Shown in pieces: positions 5,271 through 7,632 of a DNA stretch of 7,632 bases. Location of the stretch: contig JABAAI010000018.1 in the NCBI GenBank assembly GCA_014238825.1, forward strand, positions 5,569 to 13,200. The letters run 5' to 3'. The notes beneath the pieces are model-generated. The model did no database searches. It worked only from the letters and a program-made list of their open reading frames with translations, and had not been told where the DNA came from. A program made the position numbers and the translations under genes. Position 1 is the stretch's first letter. Every line of letters begins with the position of its first letter. The DNA is from Leptospirales bacterium. GTDB taxonomy: Bacteria; Spirochaetota; Leptospiria; Leptospirales; Leptonemataceae.

Positions 5271-6410
5271 ATGAAATATTTTCAAAAACAACTTTCCATA
5301 AGTCGCCGGGGTGCCGGAATCTTGCTCGCTATGAGCTTCCTTGGTTTTGGCATTACAATGATTGTTATAGAATATACAAGCAAGGCAGCTGGTTATTATA
5401 GCTCGACTCGCTCATTCGTTGACGGCTATAGCGCTCGTGAACTTTCTTATGCTGGCTTAGAGGCAGGCATACTTACCTTGAGGAGCATACCAGAAGAACA
5501 ACTTTTTAGCTTAGGGCTAATTAGTAATCCACCAAAATTACTACTTAGCAATTTTTGTACAGAAGGGGGCAAGTGTACTAATCATTATGTAAGTTATAGC
5601 ATACAGCCAGAAGATGGCAAATTAAACCTAAACCATCTGATTACAAATAGTGATGAATTAAATAATAGTTATCATCGGATTTTCTCTCGTCTCTTTGAGG
5701 CCCTAGACTTGGATATTGATAGCATAGCCGCTATCATTGATTGGATAGACCTAAATGACTTTCAAACTACCAACGGTGCCGAGAGGGCAGAATACAGCTC
5801 ACTAGAGCCTTCTCGTAAAATAAAGAATGGCCCGATGTACTCACTTTCTGAATTATCCGTAGTTATTGGTTTTGATAAAAATCTTGTCTATAGTGAGCGC
5901 ATCCCTGCCAATTTTCAAAAAGAGAAAGATGAAAGGGCTAGCATTGGTGAAATCGAAGAAGAGTTAATCCAAAGTGATGACTGGGTTTTAGCTAATAACC
6001 TAACAGCATATTTACCAGAACAATTATTGGGCACGGAAAAGGTAAATCTTAATGCCGCCAGATATCATGTACTTTATAGTCTTGCAGAAAATATGGGTAA
6101 ACAAGAAGTTACAGCTCTCTTCAAACTGAGAGCAGAAAAAGTGTACGTAAAAGATACAAAAGATATTGAAGCTTTAGCAGAGTTGAAACAACCTAGTATT
6201 ATTAATTCTACGATAACTTTGGCTAAGGAACTCTTAGGAGAAGGCTCTGTCTCTGGCTTCCTTAAATTAAAGAGTCGCTTTTATAAAATTACTGGTATAG
6301 GCTATATTACTCTAATAACCGATACTGAAGAGAAGAGTATTGCTGTGCGCAGAGTATGGGGCATCTATGACAAGGACACAAAAAAACTAATCTATTTTAG
6401 TGAAGACTAG
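5271..6410 (+). CDS. gspK: Type II secretion minor pseudopilin GspK
   Basis: A 379-residue protein, the largest minor pseudopilin, expected to cap the pseudopilus tip. The site is SISRRG|AGILLAM (after Gly 14), then a hydrophobic segment to about 34. Position +5 is Leu (19) rather than Glu, a normal trait of GspK. The body has the GspK pattern: EDGKLNLNHL at 114-123, AAIIDWIDLNDFQTTNGAE at 153-171, GPMYSLSELSVVIGF at 187-201, and VNLNAARYHVL at 258-268, followed by a helical region and a C-terminal beta part. Cys 96 and Cys 102 could form a small disulfide loop in the periplasm. The 50-odd residues at 205-250 are charged and less conserved. The start lies 9 bases after the gspJ stop in an A+T-only stretch with no Shine-Dalgarno site, so translation may depend on readthrough from gspJ. 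Confidence 0.9.
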   Translation: MKYFQKQLSISRRGAGILLAMSFLGFGITMIVIEYTSKAAGYYSSTRSFVDGYSARELSYAGLEAGILTLRSIPEEQLFSLGLISNPPKLLLSNFCTEGGKCTNHYVSYSIQPEDGKLNLNHLITNSDELNNSYHRIFSRLFEALDLDIDSIAAIIDWIDLNDFQTTNGAERAEYSSLEPSRKIKNGPMYSLSELSVVIGFDKNLVYSERIPANFQKEKDERASIGEIEEELIQSDDWVLANNLTAYLPEQLLGTEKVNLNAARYHVLYSLAENMGKQEVTALFKLRAEKVYVKDTKDIEALAELKQPSIINSTITLAKELLGEGSVSGFLKLKSRFYKITGIGYITLITDTEEKSIAVRRVWGIYDKDTKKLIYFSED

Positions 6411-6411
6411 T

Positions 6412-7632
6412 ATGTTTTTTAATCAAAATAAATTTCTCATTATTGATTATGGTTCCCATAGCATAAAGGGCATCCTTTGTGAAAGTGGACCGCTTGGTGA
6501 TAACATCTTAGCTAAAGAGCAATTAGAGACAGTCAAGCTGAAAGCAAAAAAAGATAATAATAAAGAATTAGACTTAAAAGAAACTGAAGAAAGCTTTATC
6601 AAACAAAATGAACAGGATGAATATGAATATAACATTATAAGATTTACTCAAGCTTTCTTTCCCGAAGAAAACAATTATATCCTAAAGATAGATTCAAACA
6701 AACTATATATTCGTGATTTTAGCATCCCTCCAGTAAAAACAAAAGAGTTATTAGAAATTATTTCCTTCCAAACAGAAGAGAGTCTTCCCTCCAGCATAGA
6801 TGACATAGAAGTTATTGGCCACCGTTGGTTTTCTGATCTAGAAAAATCACATGTGATTTCTTTCGGTACAGAGCGTGAAAATATTCAAAATTTAGTCAAA
6901 CCACTAGCAAATAATCAATCGCTTATGATAGGTTTATTTCCAGACACGAGTATGCTAGCAGGATTTTTACGTTTCTTTCCTGAAGAACTATATATGGGAC
7001 GAATTATTGCCCAACTAGATATAGGTGCAAACAAAAGCCTCTTAAACGTGCTAAAAGATGGTAATTTAGCTTTTTGTCGTAGTTTGCCATTTGGTGGCAA
7101 TCAAATTACTGAGATAGTAGCATCTATTTTGGATATCGACATAGAGAAAGCAGACGAAAAGAAAATCAATCTGGACTTGGACTTGACTGATTTGAGAGAG
7201 CATCTATCAAGTTTTTATTCTCAGAATAAAATTGGCAAAGAACAATACAAAAAAATCATTCATGAGACTCGCTACTATATTGAAAGCCTTTGTTTGGAAG
7301 TAAAACGTTCTCTTTTAGCTTTACGCTGTCCTATGCCAGAGATTATCTATCTAAGTGGAGGAACTTCTTCACTTAAAGGACTTCCTCAATTTTTAAAAGA
7401 AAATTTAGAAAAGAATGTGGAGCATTATCCAATTTCATTAAATGATGGAGAGGCTATAGGTATTTGGGCTGTTGCCCTAGGTGCTAAAAAGCAAAAAGAC
7501 CTGGTCCCATCTTCTAGAGATGATTTTCTTGATTCTAAATTTGGGCGAAATCTAAAGGGAGGCCAACTTCAGTTTAAAATATTCAAGCTTCCTCTCATTT
7601 TTGCTACTGCTGCTCTATTAATTTTTTCTTTT
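6412..7632 (+). CDS. gspL: Type II secretion platform protein GspL, PilM-like (runs off right edge)
   Basis: 407 codons are open to the end of the window without a stop. GspL is a single-pass inner-membrane protein that links the GspE ATPase to the periplasmic parts with GspM. The cytoplasmic part has an actin-like fold as in PilM: FLIIDYGSHSIKG at 8-20 (phosphate-1 loop), YIRDFSIPPV at 99-108, AQLDIGANKSLLNVLKDGNL at 200-219 (phosphate-2), FCRSLPFGGNQIT at 221-233, and IIYLSGGTSSLKGLPQFL at 311-328 (adenosine motif). EAIGIWAVALGA at 347-358 closes the domain. A transmembrane segment begins at about 393 (LPLIFATAALLIFSF), which a soluble PilM would lack, and the PilN-like periplasmic part would follow. 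Residues 38-72 are a charged Lys/Glu-rich insertion. Only one base separates it from the gspK stop. Gene order supports GspL. Confidence 0.82.
   Translation, partial: MFFNQNKFLIIDYGSHSIKGILCESGPLGDNILAKEQLETVKLKAKKDNNKELDLKETEESFIKQNEQDEYEYNIIRFTQAFFPEENNYILKIDSNKLYIRDFSIPPVKTKELLEIISFQTEESLPSSIDDIEVIGHRWFSDLEKSHVISFGTERENIQNLVKPLANNQSLMIGLFPDTSMLAGFLRFFPEELYMGRIIAQLDIGANKSLLNVLKDGNLAFCRSLPFGGNQITEIVASILDIDIEKADEKKINLDLDLTDLREHLSSFYSQNKIGKEQYKKIIHETRYYIESLCLEVKRSLLALRCPMPEIIYLSGGTSSLKGLPQFLKENLEKNVEHYPISLNDGEAIGIWAVALGAKKQKDLVPSSRDDFLDSKFGRNLKGGQLQFKIFKLPLIFATAALLIFSF

Noticed and set aside
6447..7100. Minus-strand open frames of about 60 codons in the right part
   Set aside because: They lie antisense to the continuous gspL frame, which has clear PilM-like motifs across the whole region.
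1..7632. CRISPR array, insertion sequence, phage or defence system
   Set aside because: No regular spaced repeats, transposase, integrase, terminal inverted repeats or defence domains are seen; the genes present are conserved housekeeping, motility and secretion genes.

Overview
The window looks like chromosomal DNA from a spirochete, most likely of the Leptospira lineage. The main evidence is a FlaA-type flagellar sheath protein, a family confined to spirochetes. The company of a type II secretion (T2SS) cluster and a crotonyl-CoA carboxylase/reductase, together with A+T-rich DNA (roughly 35-40% GC by eye), also fits. The taxon is an inference; no rRNA or other decisive marker is present.

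Left part (1-1436), all on the minus strand and read right to left: tRNA-Thr(GGU), tRNA-Trp(CCA), a small MoaD-type sulfur carrier, flaA, and the first three codons of a further gene with a strong ribosome binding site. The last of these continues outside the window and may be a second flaA paralogue. The flaA upstream region holds a flagellar-sigma-like promoter candidate and two sets of palindromes.

Middle part (1437-3349): gcvH (glycine cleavage H protein, plus strand) is convergent with a full-length ccrA (crotonyl-CoA carboxylase/reductase, minus strand). No obvious bidirectional terminator lies in the 99-base gap between them. ccrA is divergent from the secretion operon with only 25 bases between the two start codons, so the promoters must overlap or lie in each other's genes.

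Right part (3350-7632): a tight plus-strand run of T2SS genes in canonical order, gspH, gspI, gspJ, gspK and the start of gspL. The joints are a 28-base overlap, a 1-base overlap, a 9-base gap and a 1-base gap. These encode the four minor pseudopilins that would form the tip of the T2SS pseudopilus, followed by the inner-membrane platform protein. The pseudopilin leader peptides are long, GspI carries an extra acidic/Gly-rich segment, and the GspL cytoplasmic domain looks strongly like PilM. gspL runs off the right edge.

I see no CRISPR array, insertion sequence, phage gene or clearly new system. The window is mostly conserved core and secretion genes; the points of interest are regulatory layout and lineage-specific variations of known families.
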